A stretch of DNA of 64,000 bases from Trichomonas vaginalis G3 (taxonomy: Eukaryota; Parabasalia; Trichomonadida; Trichomonadidae): positions 34,611,896-34,675,895 of the forward strand of contig NC_067206.1 of NCBI RefSeq assembly GCF_026262505.1, given 5' to 3'. Under the pieces are notes generated by a model. The model saw nothing but the letters and a program-made list of their open reading frames with translations, was not told the DNA's origin and ran no database searches. Shown here piece by piece: positions 20,718 through 29,142 of the stretch (positions are counted from its first letter, which is position 1; every line of letters begins with the position of its first letter). A program made the translations under genes and the position numbers.

Positions 20718-21159
20718 AAATATGTCAAAATCATCAAATTATATTATAATTCATCGTTTTTGTTTATAAATTACTACTAAACTATATCTTTGAATTCCAA
20801 TATTTTTGATTTTAATTTTTTAAATGGTAATCATGCAGTTTCTAATCATTCTATTTAGTACCTCTGAATTTGATTTGTTTATATGTTAAAAAAGTAGTTT
20901 AGCTTGAATTAGATTTTGATGTTTAAAATTGAAAATGAAATTAATCTATTTCAATTCAGAAATAAACATTTTGGAGGAAATTGTGATTATTTATAAGCTA
21001 ACAATCTGTACATATGAAAAATCAAATTATAATGAAAATTATAAAGATTTTACTATAAAAATTACGTAACAAATTAACATCTTTATTTATAACAAAACAA
21101 ATATAAAGTATAAAGCACAAAATAAAAGCGAAGGAAAGAAAAATACATTCTAACTCTAA
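20718..21159. other. Convergent intergenic spacer
   Basis: AT-rich spacer of 440 nt between the 3' ends of two convergent genes. Nothing else was recognised. Confidence 0.6.
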
Positions 21160-21864
21160 TTAAAGCATGTCTTCCTCTGGATTTTGTGATAATTTCTTAA
21201 TACTTGGTAATCTACTATGAGAATTTGCTTCAGCTTCTTTGAGTGCATGAACTTGTCCAAGACGACTCTTCTTAGGCCACATAGTAATAATATATGCGGC
21301 TAATAATGACGTTGCAATAAACGATGTGAAGTATATTGAATCGTCATGAAGCTGTGTATTCACAAAAGGAAGATAAAATTTTTCAATGCTCCAATCAGCT
21401 CCATTAAAAGATATTTTAACACTAGAATTAATTGGGAGTAATGACGGAACTTGACAATGTAATGCTGTTTCTATGTGATTGCATTTCGAAATAAAAATGT
21501 CAAACATAGCATATGTTGTTGCATTTGGTGGTATGGGATGATTTACTTTGATTGTTATAAAGTCATTACTGAATGATTGAACTGTTTTCGGATGAATTGA
21601 GAGTATTTTCGGAAGGAAATGATTTGGTTTGCAATAATTGATTCCATCACCATAGTATCCACCGTTGCATTTGCATTGGCTTGGGCCAGAACAAATTGCA
21701 TTTCGGTGACATCTTGGCTTGCAAGTCCAACATCCAACTTTTTGATCTTCTGGATCGCCAAAATAATGAGGTTTACACTTGCATTCGCCACTTTCATCAC
21801 GAAATGTATTTCTAACATTGCATTTTGCATTTGTATTGTTAGCTATACTAAGAAGAAATAACAT
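21160..21864 (-). CDS. EGF-like membrane protein
   Basis: The 234-residue protein has a signal peptide (MLFLLSIANNTNA). Two Cys-rich EGF-like units follow at about residues 15-78, with patterns such as CKCKPHYFGDP and CKCNGGYYGDGINYC. A beta-rich domain (about 85-165; PKILSIHPKTVQSFSNDFITI) looks like an IPT/TIG fold. A membrane span lies near residues 175-195 (SIYFTSFIATSLLAAYIITMW), and a basic then acidic tail of about 40 residues ends the protein. It should be a small type I cell-surface or endomembrane protein; the ligand is unknown. It is head to head with the protease frame that opens at 21950, with only 85 nt between them. Confidence 0.7.
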   Translation of the reverse strand: MLFLLSIANNTNAKCNVRNTFRDESGECKCKPHYFGDPEDQKVGCWTCKPRCHRNAICSGPSQCKCNGGYYGDGINYCKPNHFLPKILSIHPKTVQSFSNDFITIKVNHPIPPNATTYAMFDIFISKCNHIETALHCQVPSLLPINSSVKISFNGADWSIEKFYLPFVNTQLHDDSIYFTSFIATSLLAAYIITMWPKKSRLGQVHALKEAEANSHSRLPSIKKLSQNPEEDML

Positions 21865-21949
21865 TATAAAATAAATAATTTGACAATTTACGTGGCAAAA
21901 ATAAAAATTTGCATTTACTTTAAGTTGTTCTTGATAAATCTTAGAGTAA

Positions 21950-24091
21950 TTTCAAATTAAGAAAAACTCGAATCATATCCCATTCTATCTAATCAACGAT
22001 GGCCAAGATAATGGCATCAAAAACGAAGATATAAATTTTTCTACAGTAGTTTCTAACGAATATGATGGAAACGGAATTCACATTCATGTAAACGATAATG
22101 GGATATACGAATCGCATCAATGTTTCAATACAAAACTCTCGAAAAAATATAATTACGATTTTTCGAATGAAAGAAATACTTCTCAACCATCTTCTGTATT
22201 TTTTGACTCACATGGTACATCAGTTTTAGGAATTATGAGTAGTTCACGTACAGATTCTTGTCCATTTGGAATTTCACCGAATTCAACTTATTCTTCATCA
22301 ATAATATTTCAAGAAAACTTCAGAGTATCTACTATTTCAAGAATATTTAATCATTACATTGATGAAATAGATATACAAGTCAATTCTTGGTCAATTGATA
22401 ATTGTGATCAAGGAAAATGCAGATCTTATGAACGAATACCCAAAATTGCAGATGCATTGCATAATACTAGTCATGGTAGACATGATAAAGGCCAGATATT
22501 ATTATTTGCTGCTGGAAATGACGGAGAATATCTTTGTGATTCGAATTTTCAACTCTTTTCTATTGAAGAAGAGTCAATGATGATTTCTTCAACGACAAAC
22601 CGAGGTGATAGAGCATTCTATTCATGTAGAGGTACTGCTTTGATATGTAATACCCCTTCTTCATTGACTTCTTCCATTGATTTGCCAGAAAAACCGTTTT
22701 TAATCAGCACATCAAATTTGTCACCTTTTAGTTTAACCGAAAAATTTGCTGGCACTTCAGCATCAGCGCCTATCGCTGCAGGTGTGATTGCATTAGCATT
22801 ACAAGTTAATAGTAACTTAACTAGAAGAGATATTTACTATATAATTGCAATGACATCAACCAAAAATGATCCATTTCATTTTTCATGGAAAAAGAATTCT
22901 GCTGGATATCTGTTTTCAAGTGTATATGGATTTGGTAGAATAAATGCTGGAGAAATGATTGAAATGGCAAAGAAATGGAATGTAGTTCTGCCAAAACAAA
23001 CAAAAATTTTTCAACAATCATATGGAAATTTCAAAAATGGATTTTGTGAAATCAAATTTGATATTTCGGAAGATTTATTTGTTGAAACTGTATCTGTTGA
23101 TGTTAGTTTGTATACTATGGATTATTCTACAATGCTTATTGATTTGATTTCTCCTGAAAATACGATATCTAATATTAAAACAGCAGCAATGATCAAAGAA
23201 GAAGGTAGAAGATATAATAGATCGTTTTTGTGTCGTGGATTTTTAGGTGAAAATGCAAAAGGATCTTGGAAATTAAGAATTAGAACTCATATTTTATCTG
23301 ATACAAATGTTTTTGTAAACAGTACAATAAAAGTATCTGGAACAAAGGTAAAACCGAATTTATCAATGTCTACTATTCATTTTGGCCAAAATCCTTTTGA
23401 AAATTATCAAATTCGAACTGAAATTTTAAAAGATCTACCAGAAACAATCAATGCAAGTATCTTACAAAGAGTAACAATTAATAATATCTTCAATAAAACA
23501 GTTTTGATTCGATTATTTGCATCAGATTTTGAATCAAAGAATCGAATTTTGTTAAGTAAGAAAAACATAACAAGAAAAGGCGGATATATGGAATTTTATA
23601 TTCCAAGTATCTTTGTTGATGACTACTGTTGCAATATTATCTGTGAAATTTTTGAATTTAACATTATTGATGCCAAAAAGGTGAAAATTCAACATGGGTA
23701 CAATCTTCCAAGCAATATTATGATATACAAAAGAAAATACTATCATTTAATATATAATTTATATTGTAAAATTGAAAAAATTAATCCAGAAATCATGTGC
23801 TCAATATACTTTGCAAATAAATCAGTTTCCCATTATGTATATTCTAACAATGGCCATATCTTAATTGAGTGTAAAACAAGAGAAAAAATTGAGAAAATAA
23901 TTTTAACTCCAGTTGAGCATTTGGATGTTACTAATGTTGATTACATAGTTTTTGATGATGTTCCACCACTCCCAATCGATATATCTTACGTATTAATTGC
24001 TATTTTCATTATTTTGATAGGAGTTTTTCTGTTTATGAAGTGCAAATCCAAAGGTCATAAAGTTTCTTTCCCATATCAGCCTTTAATCTAA
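21950..24091 (+). CDS. Kexin/furin-like subtilisin protease, 5' end unresolved
   Basis: This is a serine endoprotease of family S8 (proprotein convertase type), expected to cleave precursors in the secretory pathway. The frame is open from 21950, after a TAA at 21947. It encodes the Asp region (VNDNG, Asp codon 22094), the His region (HGTSV, His codon 22211), the oxyanion Asn (AAGND, 22517) and the Ser region (GTSAS, Ser codon 22757). A P domain follows (about 23,000-23,360), with a beta-rich region and one membrane span near the C-terminus (DISYVLIAIFIILIGVFLF), then a short tail ending FPYQPLI. The first ATG in frame is at 22235, after the Asp and His motifs, so a protein starting there could not be catalytic. 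No signal peptide, prodomain or recognisable intron end is seen upstream. The 5' end was probably lost, or lies elsewhere. Confidence 0.75.
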   Translation, partial: FQIKKNSNHIPFYLINDGQDNGIKNEDINFSTVVSNEYDGNGIHIHVNDNGIYESHQCFNTKLSKKYNYDFSNERNTSQPSSVFFDSHGTSVLGIMSSSRTDSCPFGISPNSTYSSSIIFQENFRVSTISRIFNHYIDEIDIQVNSWSIDNCDQGKCRSYERIPKIADALHNTSHGRHDKGQILLFAAGNDGEYLCDSNFQLFSIEEESMMISSTTNRGDRAFYSCRGTALICNTPSSLTSSIDLPEKPFLISTSNLSPFSLTEKFAGTSASAPIAAGVIALALQVNSNLTRRDIYYIIAMTSTKNDPFHFSWKKNSAGYLFSSVYGFGRINAGEMIEMAKKWNVVLPKQTKIFQQSYGNFKNGFCEIKFDISEDLFVETVSVDVSLYTMDYSTMLIDLISPENTISNIKTAAMIKEEGRRYNRSFLCRGFLGENAKGSWKLRIRTHILSDTNVFVNSTIKVSGTKVKPNLSMSTIHFGQNPFENYQIRTEILKDLPETINASILQRVTINNIFNKTVLIRLFASDFESKNRILLSKKNITRKGGYMEFYIPSIFVDDYCCNIICEIFEFNIIDAKKVKIQHGYNLPSNIMIYKRKYYHLIYNLYCKIEKINPEIMCSIYFANKSVSHYVYSNNGHILIECKTREKIEKIILTPVEHLDVTNVDYIVFDDVPPLPIDISYVLIAIFIILIGVFLFMKCKSKGHKVSFPYQPLI

Positions 24092-24224
24092 TTAGAATTG
24101 TTAATCTTTCCTCTAAAAATTTTTGTTTATTGAAAATATCATTAAATTTTGAAACTACTGAATCAAATATTTCAATTTATCCAATAATATGTAATTGATA
24201 ATTTCTGAAATTTTATAAAATCTG

Positions 24225-24235
24225 TCACTTTTCTC
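24225..24235 (+). promoter_or_regulatory. Initiator of the 763-residue gene
   Basis: TCACTTTTCTC fits the Trichomonas Initiator TCA(C/T)(T/A) well. The predicted transcription start (A at 24227) is 19 nt before the ATG at 24246, a typical leader length for the organism. Confidence 0.65.
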
Positions 24236-24245
24236 TTTCAATTGC

Positions 24246-26537
24246 ATGACTTCAACATTTATTAGAGAATGTTGGAATCAAGGCATGAAACCAGATGAAT
24301 TTGCTGAAATTATAAAGAATAACCACATGAATGAATTCCAATCAATTATTCAAATGTTATCGATAATTTGTGGCACTTTAGAGAACAGTATTATCTTATT
24401 ATATGAATATTTAGCATCACTATTCCAAAATTTCTCTGTTGAAGCAGCAAAATCTATAGATTTAGATGATGCAAACCAAATAAACGGTTGTATTCTAACA
24501 TTTTCGCAATATGGAGAAAAAATATTCAATCCTGATGAAATCTATTCAATTGACTCATGTAATTCAGCATTAAAAATACTCGAAATTGCGCTTAAATGCC
24601 AAGATCAAAAATTATTAGAAGTTATTCTCAAAAAAATATCATGCTCTCATTATTTACCAGTTTGTATTGCTGCTGCCCGTGTTCTTCTTCCGGAATACTA
24701 CAAAAAACTCAAAATTAATTTTCAAAAACTCAACTTAAACTTCAAAGCTAGTACAAAAAACCACTTAGAAGCAAACCTTGTCTATTCATTGAACGAAACT
24801 CTTAATTATCCGCATCCAAAACTGTTTTTTACCGAAAATGTAATTGATTTATTTTTTTCTGTCTTTCATAAGATGCTTAACCATGTTTTCATGCTTCGAA
24901 TGAATAATATTCAAACATTACAACGTATTTATTTACTTCTTTTGAGTTATCACTACAAAAATCCACGAGTTTCTTTTATTTTCATTCTTACAAGCTTTTT
25001 ATCACCTCTTATTCATTTAAAGATGCAAGGTGTTGAAGTACCTTTCGATGATATTGACTGCAGCTTCGATATTGATAAGTTTGTCGATGTAATCAACGCA
25101 ATTCCAGATCAATTTTTTGATGAATATAAAATTAACAAAAAAGATCATTTAAATGGATTCACAAAGCTATATGATGGCAATGATATTCATTATTTGAATC
25201 TAATCTATCAATATCCGTCTTTAATTTCAAATATAATTCCGCATTACATAAATTTGCTGAATTCCGATAATAATGAAGATGTTAAGGCTGCATGCAAAGA
25301 AATTACTGCTAATTTTCAAGATTTCGATTATTTAATTTTATCGACCAAAAATTTGGAAAAATTTTTAAATGTAACACTTTTTAGACTCCAGAATATTAAT
25401 GACCAACAAACATTTACTGATTTAATCTTCTGTTTGATAACTTTGATGAAAGAATTTTGGAAAGGTGGTGAACCTTCAATACGATCGACCATCGTATCAA
25501 TAATTTTATCTACATCTATGTATACGAATTATTTGTTATCTTGTTTTTTGCAAACTGCCGTAATTGACTTAGATTCTGCATATCAATACTCATTACAAGG
25601 TATTCAGTCATCATCTTCGCATATAGAGAGATGTTATGCGTTTCTTTGTTATCTTCTGCATAATGGAACTCAAAATTTTGAACAATTATTAGAATTTCTC
25701 AAACAATATCAATATCTTTGGATATCTGTCTTTGCTTGGGCATTTACCATCAAAACTGAAGAGCCCTTAAAGTTTTTTAAGATCAAATTCCCAAATTATT
25801 CCATATTTCAAGATTTATATTCACTTTTAATAGTATTTATCAGCGATGGAAAGAGATTTAAGATCTCTGAGTATTGTGAATATGATCTATATATTAGATT
25901 TTCAGACAGACTTAATGATGAACTCGAAATTTTAGTTTCATCAATTTTTGGGAAGACAGATTTCTATTTATTAGATCCTTATTTGATTTTTTATGATTTC
26001 ATGCTATGTTGTAGAGCCTATGCATCTTTAAACGAAGAAAAAAAGTTAATTGACAAAATATTCAATTTAATTTCAAGGTCTCCGGGATTTTCCGACTACG
26101 ATGACATCTATATGATTATGTCTGGTATTTTATCAGCATCAATTTCATTAACATTTGATGAAATCCCTGAAAAACCATTAAATATGATTAAAATGCTGAC
26201 AAACATGGTTTCCAATAATAGTTTTAGTACAATTGAGCTAAAATTAATTGTTCCATTTTGCTATATGATGATTATAAGCATGAAGGAAGGCCTTGACGAA
26301 AGATTAGAAATGGTAATTCAATTTTGTAAAAAGGCAATCTCTGGAAATGATAAATCACAGCAGATTAGCGTGTTTGCATACTATTTCATGAAGATGTTGA
26401 TTTATTTTCCTTATGTTAAACAAAGAATTCCGTTAGAAATGTATCAAATCTTCAACATCCACGGAGATCTCAAAGCCTTAATTGATTTCTTCAAAATAAG
26501 GGCAATGATTATTGAAAATAATCATAGTCTTGACTAG
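24246..26537 (+). CDS. Helical protein of unknown function
   Basis: The 763-residue protein is rich in Leu, Ile, Phe and Tyr and reads as helices throughout, without a signal peptide or convincing membrane span. Repeated helical pairs suggest an alpha-solenoid (HEAT/ARM-like), as in transport receptors, nucleoporins, or Mediator and proteasome scaffolds. I do not recognise a family. The start is supported by a strong Initiator 19 nt upstream and by the lack of alternatives. It is convergent with the HSP70-like gene, with a minisatellite between them. Confidence 0.7.
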   Translation: MTSTFIRECWNQGMKPDEFAEIIKNNHMNEFQSIIQMLSIICGTLENSIILLYEYLASLFQNFSVEAAKSIDLDDANQINGCILTFSQYGEKIFNPDEIYSIDSCNSALKILEIALKCQDQKLLEVILKKISCSHYLPVCIAAARVLLPEYYKKLKINFQKLNLNFKASTKNHLEANLVYSLNETLNYPHPKLFFTENVIDLFFSVFHKMLNHVFMLRMNNIQTLQRIYLLLLSYHYKNPRVSFIFILTSFLSPLIHLKMQGVEVPFDDIDCSFDIDKFVDVINAIPDQFFDEYKINKKDHLNGFTKLYDGNDIHYLNLIYQYPSLISNIIPHYINLLNSDNNEDVKAACKEITANFQDFDYLILSTKNLEKFLNVTLFRLQNINDQQTFTDLIFCLITLMKEFWKGGEPSIRSTIVSIILSTSMYTNYLLSCFLQTAVIDLDSAYQYSLQGIQSSSSHIERCYAFLCYLLHNGTQNFEQLLEFLKQYQYLWISVFAWAFTIKTEEPLKFFKIKFPNYSIFQDLYSLLIVFISDGKRFKISEYCEYDLYIRFSDRLNDELEILVSSIFGKTDFYLLDPYLIFYDFMLCCRAYASLNEEKKLIDKIFNLISRSPGFSDYDDIYMIMSGILSASISLTFDEIPEKPLNMIKMLTNMVSNNSFSTIELKLIVPFCYMMIISMKEGLDERLEMVIQFCKKAISGNDKSQQISVFAYYFMKMLIYFPYVKQRIPLEMYQIFNIHGDLKALIDFFKIRAMIIENNHSLD

Positions 26538-26693
26538 GAGAAAAAAAAAATTAATAATTATTTGTTTATATTGAATAAAATAAAGTTTTTGTTTGATTTA
26601 TTTAAAGTTATTTAGCTATAATGTGCAAAAAATATTAAAAAATTCATTGATCATTTCATTTTATAGAATTTATTTCTACTTTTACTTGTCCTG

Positions 26694-27145
26694 TCAATAT
26701 AAACAATATCAAATATTCTAAACATTCAACAATATAAACAATATCAAACAAATTCAACATTCAACAATTTAAATAATATCAAGAAATCTAAACATTCAAC
26801 AATTGAAATAACACCAAAGAATCTAAACATTCAACAATTGAAATAATATCAAACAATCTAAACATTCAACAAATGAAATAATATCAAATAATATAAACAA
26901 TACCAAACAATATCAAACAATTGAAATAATATCAAACAATATAAACAATACCAAACAATATAAACATTCAACAATGGAAGCAACACCAAACAATATCAAA
27001 CAATCTACTCAATATAAACAATATCAAACAATCCAAACAATGGAAATTATATCAAACAATATCAAACAAATTCAATAATGGAAACAATATCAAACAAATT
27101 CAACAATATAAACAATATCAAACAATATCAAACAATCTAAATAAT
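26694..27145. repeat. AT-rich minisatellite with about 35-bp units
   Basis: About 450 nt is built from variants of a 35-bp unit with the elements AACATTCAACAATTGAAA, TAATATCAAACAATCT and ATAAACAATATC. Three adjacent units near 26,780-26,890 align over 35 bp with few changes. Later parts are shuffled into 11-12-bp pieces of the CAATATAAACAA type. One strand has almost no G. It lies between the 3' ends of two convergent genes. Confidence 0.85.
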
Positions 27146-27211
27146 GGAAAGAAAAAAAATAGTTTTTGTCTATAAAAAGCAGGACAAAAGAATTTATTTA
27201 TTATAATATAT

Positions 27212-28858
27212 TTATTTGTGTGAATTAATGAAATCATCTGTAAACAACATTTTAACTTTCCTCAACTTTGAAGGAACTTTGAAACATTCTTTGATAACAT
27301 CGATATTTTCATTTGCGTGATTTAATGCTTTTTCTCTTAAATCTTTCAAGATACCTTGAAGTTCATTTATGTCTTCAGATTCGCACTTATCTTCATCAAC
27401 TTCATCTTCATCTAAATCAAGGAGACCAATTAAATTGTTGTAAGCAATTATAACTCCAGAAACATCATTCTGCAAGCTGTCCAAGTCAACTTCTGGTTCT
27501 TTCGGTTTGGCATTTTCAACATCTTCCTTAAGTGATTGAATTACACCATATTTACGAGAATTTGTTTTATATCTTAACAAATTTGTCATTTCCTCGTTAA
27601 ATTTGACAGGTTTGTCATAAGTTTTATCATTGAAAATATTTGTCCTTTCCTCTGTGAACATGTATTTTTTGTCCTTTCTTGTTTCGTTGGAAAGTCTCAT
27701 TTTATTAAATTTAGAACCGTTTAAGATCTGTTGTACATATAGAGAACATGCTTCTTTCTTGAAATCAATGGTAGAATTCGGATGAATTTCTTCGATTTCT
27801 GGAATCCATCTTTTAATTTCTTCTCTTACTGCATCGGCAAAGCAGTTGAAGTGGCAGCCACCACCAAGGAAGACGAAATACTTTGGATCTTGAGATTCCA
27901 TCACTTTTTCAACTGTAGATTTTAAGAAATGAAGAATACGTTTGTAACTCTCGTCATTTTCGAAATCCTTGGTATCGATGGATGTTTGTACATTAACGTG
28001 GGTAATTGCGACGGGATTAAATGGAATTTTGGCGTTATCAATGAAAACTTCTTTTGTATGGTTGGCGCCTTCCCAAAAAGCTCTCTTAATGCGTGGATCA
28101 TCGAACTTGAGATCTGGATTGATGAGCTTTTCTTTGAGTAAGTTCGAAATTATATTTGTGAAATCATCTCCGCCGAAATTAAGGGTTGCGAAGCTGTGTA
28201 ATTTAAAAGTGCGTCCCTTATCGTTTTTTTTACTATTGAGAATGAAGAATTCTGTGTTGGTTGCTCCGAAATCAACATATAAAATTTTTTCTTCTGGATT
28301 TATATTCTTGGTATCATATAAGTAGAAATTGAATGAGTATGGAAATGTTGCTGTTTTAATTTCAATTCCATCGATTGCAAATTGAGCAGCAGACTTGAGA
28401 TACTTTCGATAATTTGTTGATGTCCAAAATGGGAAGTAAAGATACAATGTTTTTATCTTGTCAAGCTTAGTTGCTTCTTGTGCTCTTTTATAGATGTAAG
28501 ATAAAAACATAGAGAGTAACTGAAAGTTTGTTAATTCATTTAGCTTCTTCGCTTTGTCTAATAAGCCATTGATAAAGTTCCTGCATGTCTTATCTTCTAA
28601 GGCAAGAGATGGACTGGTCGCAAAATGTGAGTATAAGTACTTATTATTACTATAAGAAATAATTGATAGGAAATTCGAATAAGGACCATCACTGATATTT
28701 TTGATTTTCGTTTTTGTTACATATGATGCATGTGTAACTTCGTTTCCTAAAACAATGACTAATGCTTCATCATTGGCCATTTTTTGAAATAAAAAATGCC
28801 AACAAAAAAATGAGAGCAACACATGTTGTTTTTTCGGAAAATTGTAGAGCATTTTCAT
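27212..28858 (-). CDS. Divergent HSP70-superfamily protein
   Basis: The 548 residues contain a recognisable but divergent HSP70/actin-fold ATPase domain: a phosphate-2 motif YVDFGATNTEFFIL, FGGDDF, and an adenosine motif FVFLGGGCHFNC. The first motif, normally GIDLGTTYS, here reads VIVLGNEVTHASY, so the usual catalytic Asp and Thr are absent. A clear beta-sandwich substrate domain is not seen; an acidic helical region ends the protein, as in Hsp110/GRP170 relatives. The first ATG (28858) sits right behind TTTCATT, an Initiator match. It adds a hydrophobic leader (HVLLSFFCWHFLF) that could be an ER signal. An alternative start is Met27 (28780), which would give a soluble protein. The biochemical role is unknown; a nucleotide-exchange or holdase partner of HSP70 is possible. 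Confidence 0.7.
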   Translation of the reverse strand: MKMLYNFPKKQHVLLSFFCWHFLFQKMANDEALVIVLGNEVTHASYVTKTKIKNISDGPYSNFLSIISYSNNKYLYSHFATSPSLALEDKTCRNFINGLLDKAKKLNELTNFQLLSMFLSYIYKRAQEATKLDKIKTLYLYFPFWTSTNYRKYLKSAAQFAIDGIEIKTATFPYSFNFYLYDTKNINPEEKILYVDFGATNTEFFILNSKKNDKGRTFKLHSFATLNFGGDDFTNIISNLLKEKLINPDLKFDDPRIKRAFWEGANHTKEVFIDNAKIPFNPVAITHVNVQTSIDTKDFENDESYKRILHFLKSTVEKVMESQDPKYFVFLGGGCHFNCFADAVREEIKRWIPEIEEIHPNSTIDFKKEACSLYVQQILNGSKFNKMRLSNETRKDKKYMFTEERTNIFNDKTYDKPVKFNEEMTNLLRYKTNSRKYGVIQSLKEDVENAKPKEPEVDLDSLQNDVSGVIIAYNNLIGLLDLDEDEVDEDKCESEDINELQGILKDLREKALNHANENIDVIKECFKVPSKLRKVKMLFTDDFINSHK

Positions 28859-29142
28859 AATGAAATAAAAATTTATGGATATTTCCTAGAAATAAAAGCG
28901 AAATTTCCAAATCGGGTCAATTTTTGATTTGCTATCCATTATGATTTTGAATTATATCATATCGAAAAAATATCAAATTTCTCTGTAAATTCAATTTTTA
29001 TCTAATATGAAATTCAAAATTCTTGTATTTTTCAAGCTATTAAGTAAATACATCTTGTTTCAAATTCAGTTTAAGGCATTAATGAATGTATTAAAAGGAT
29101 GCTTTAATATATAATATCACAATAAAAAATGTAATTAGATTT

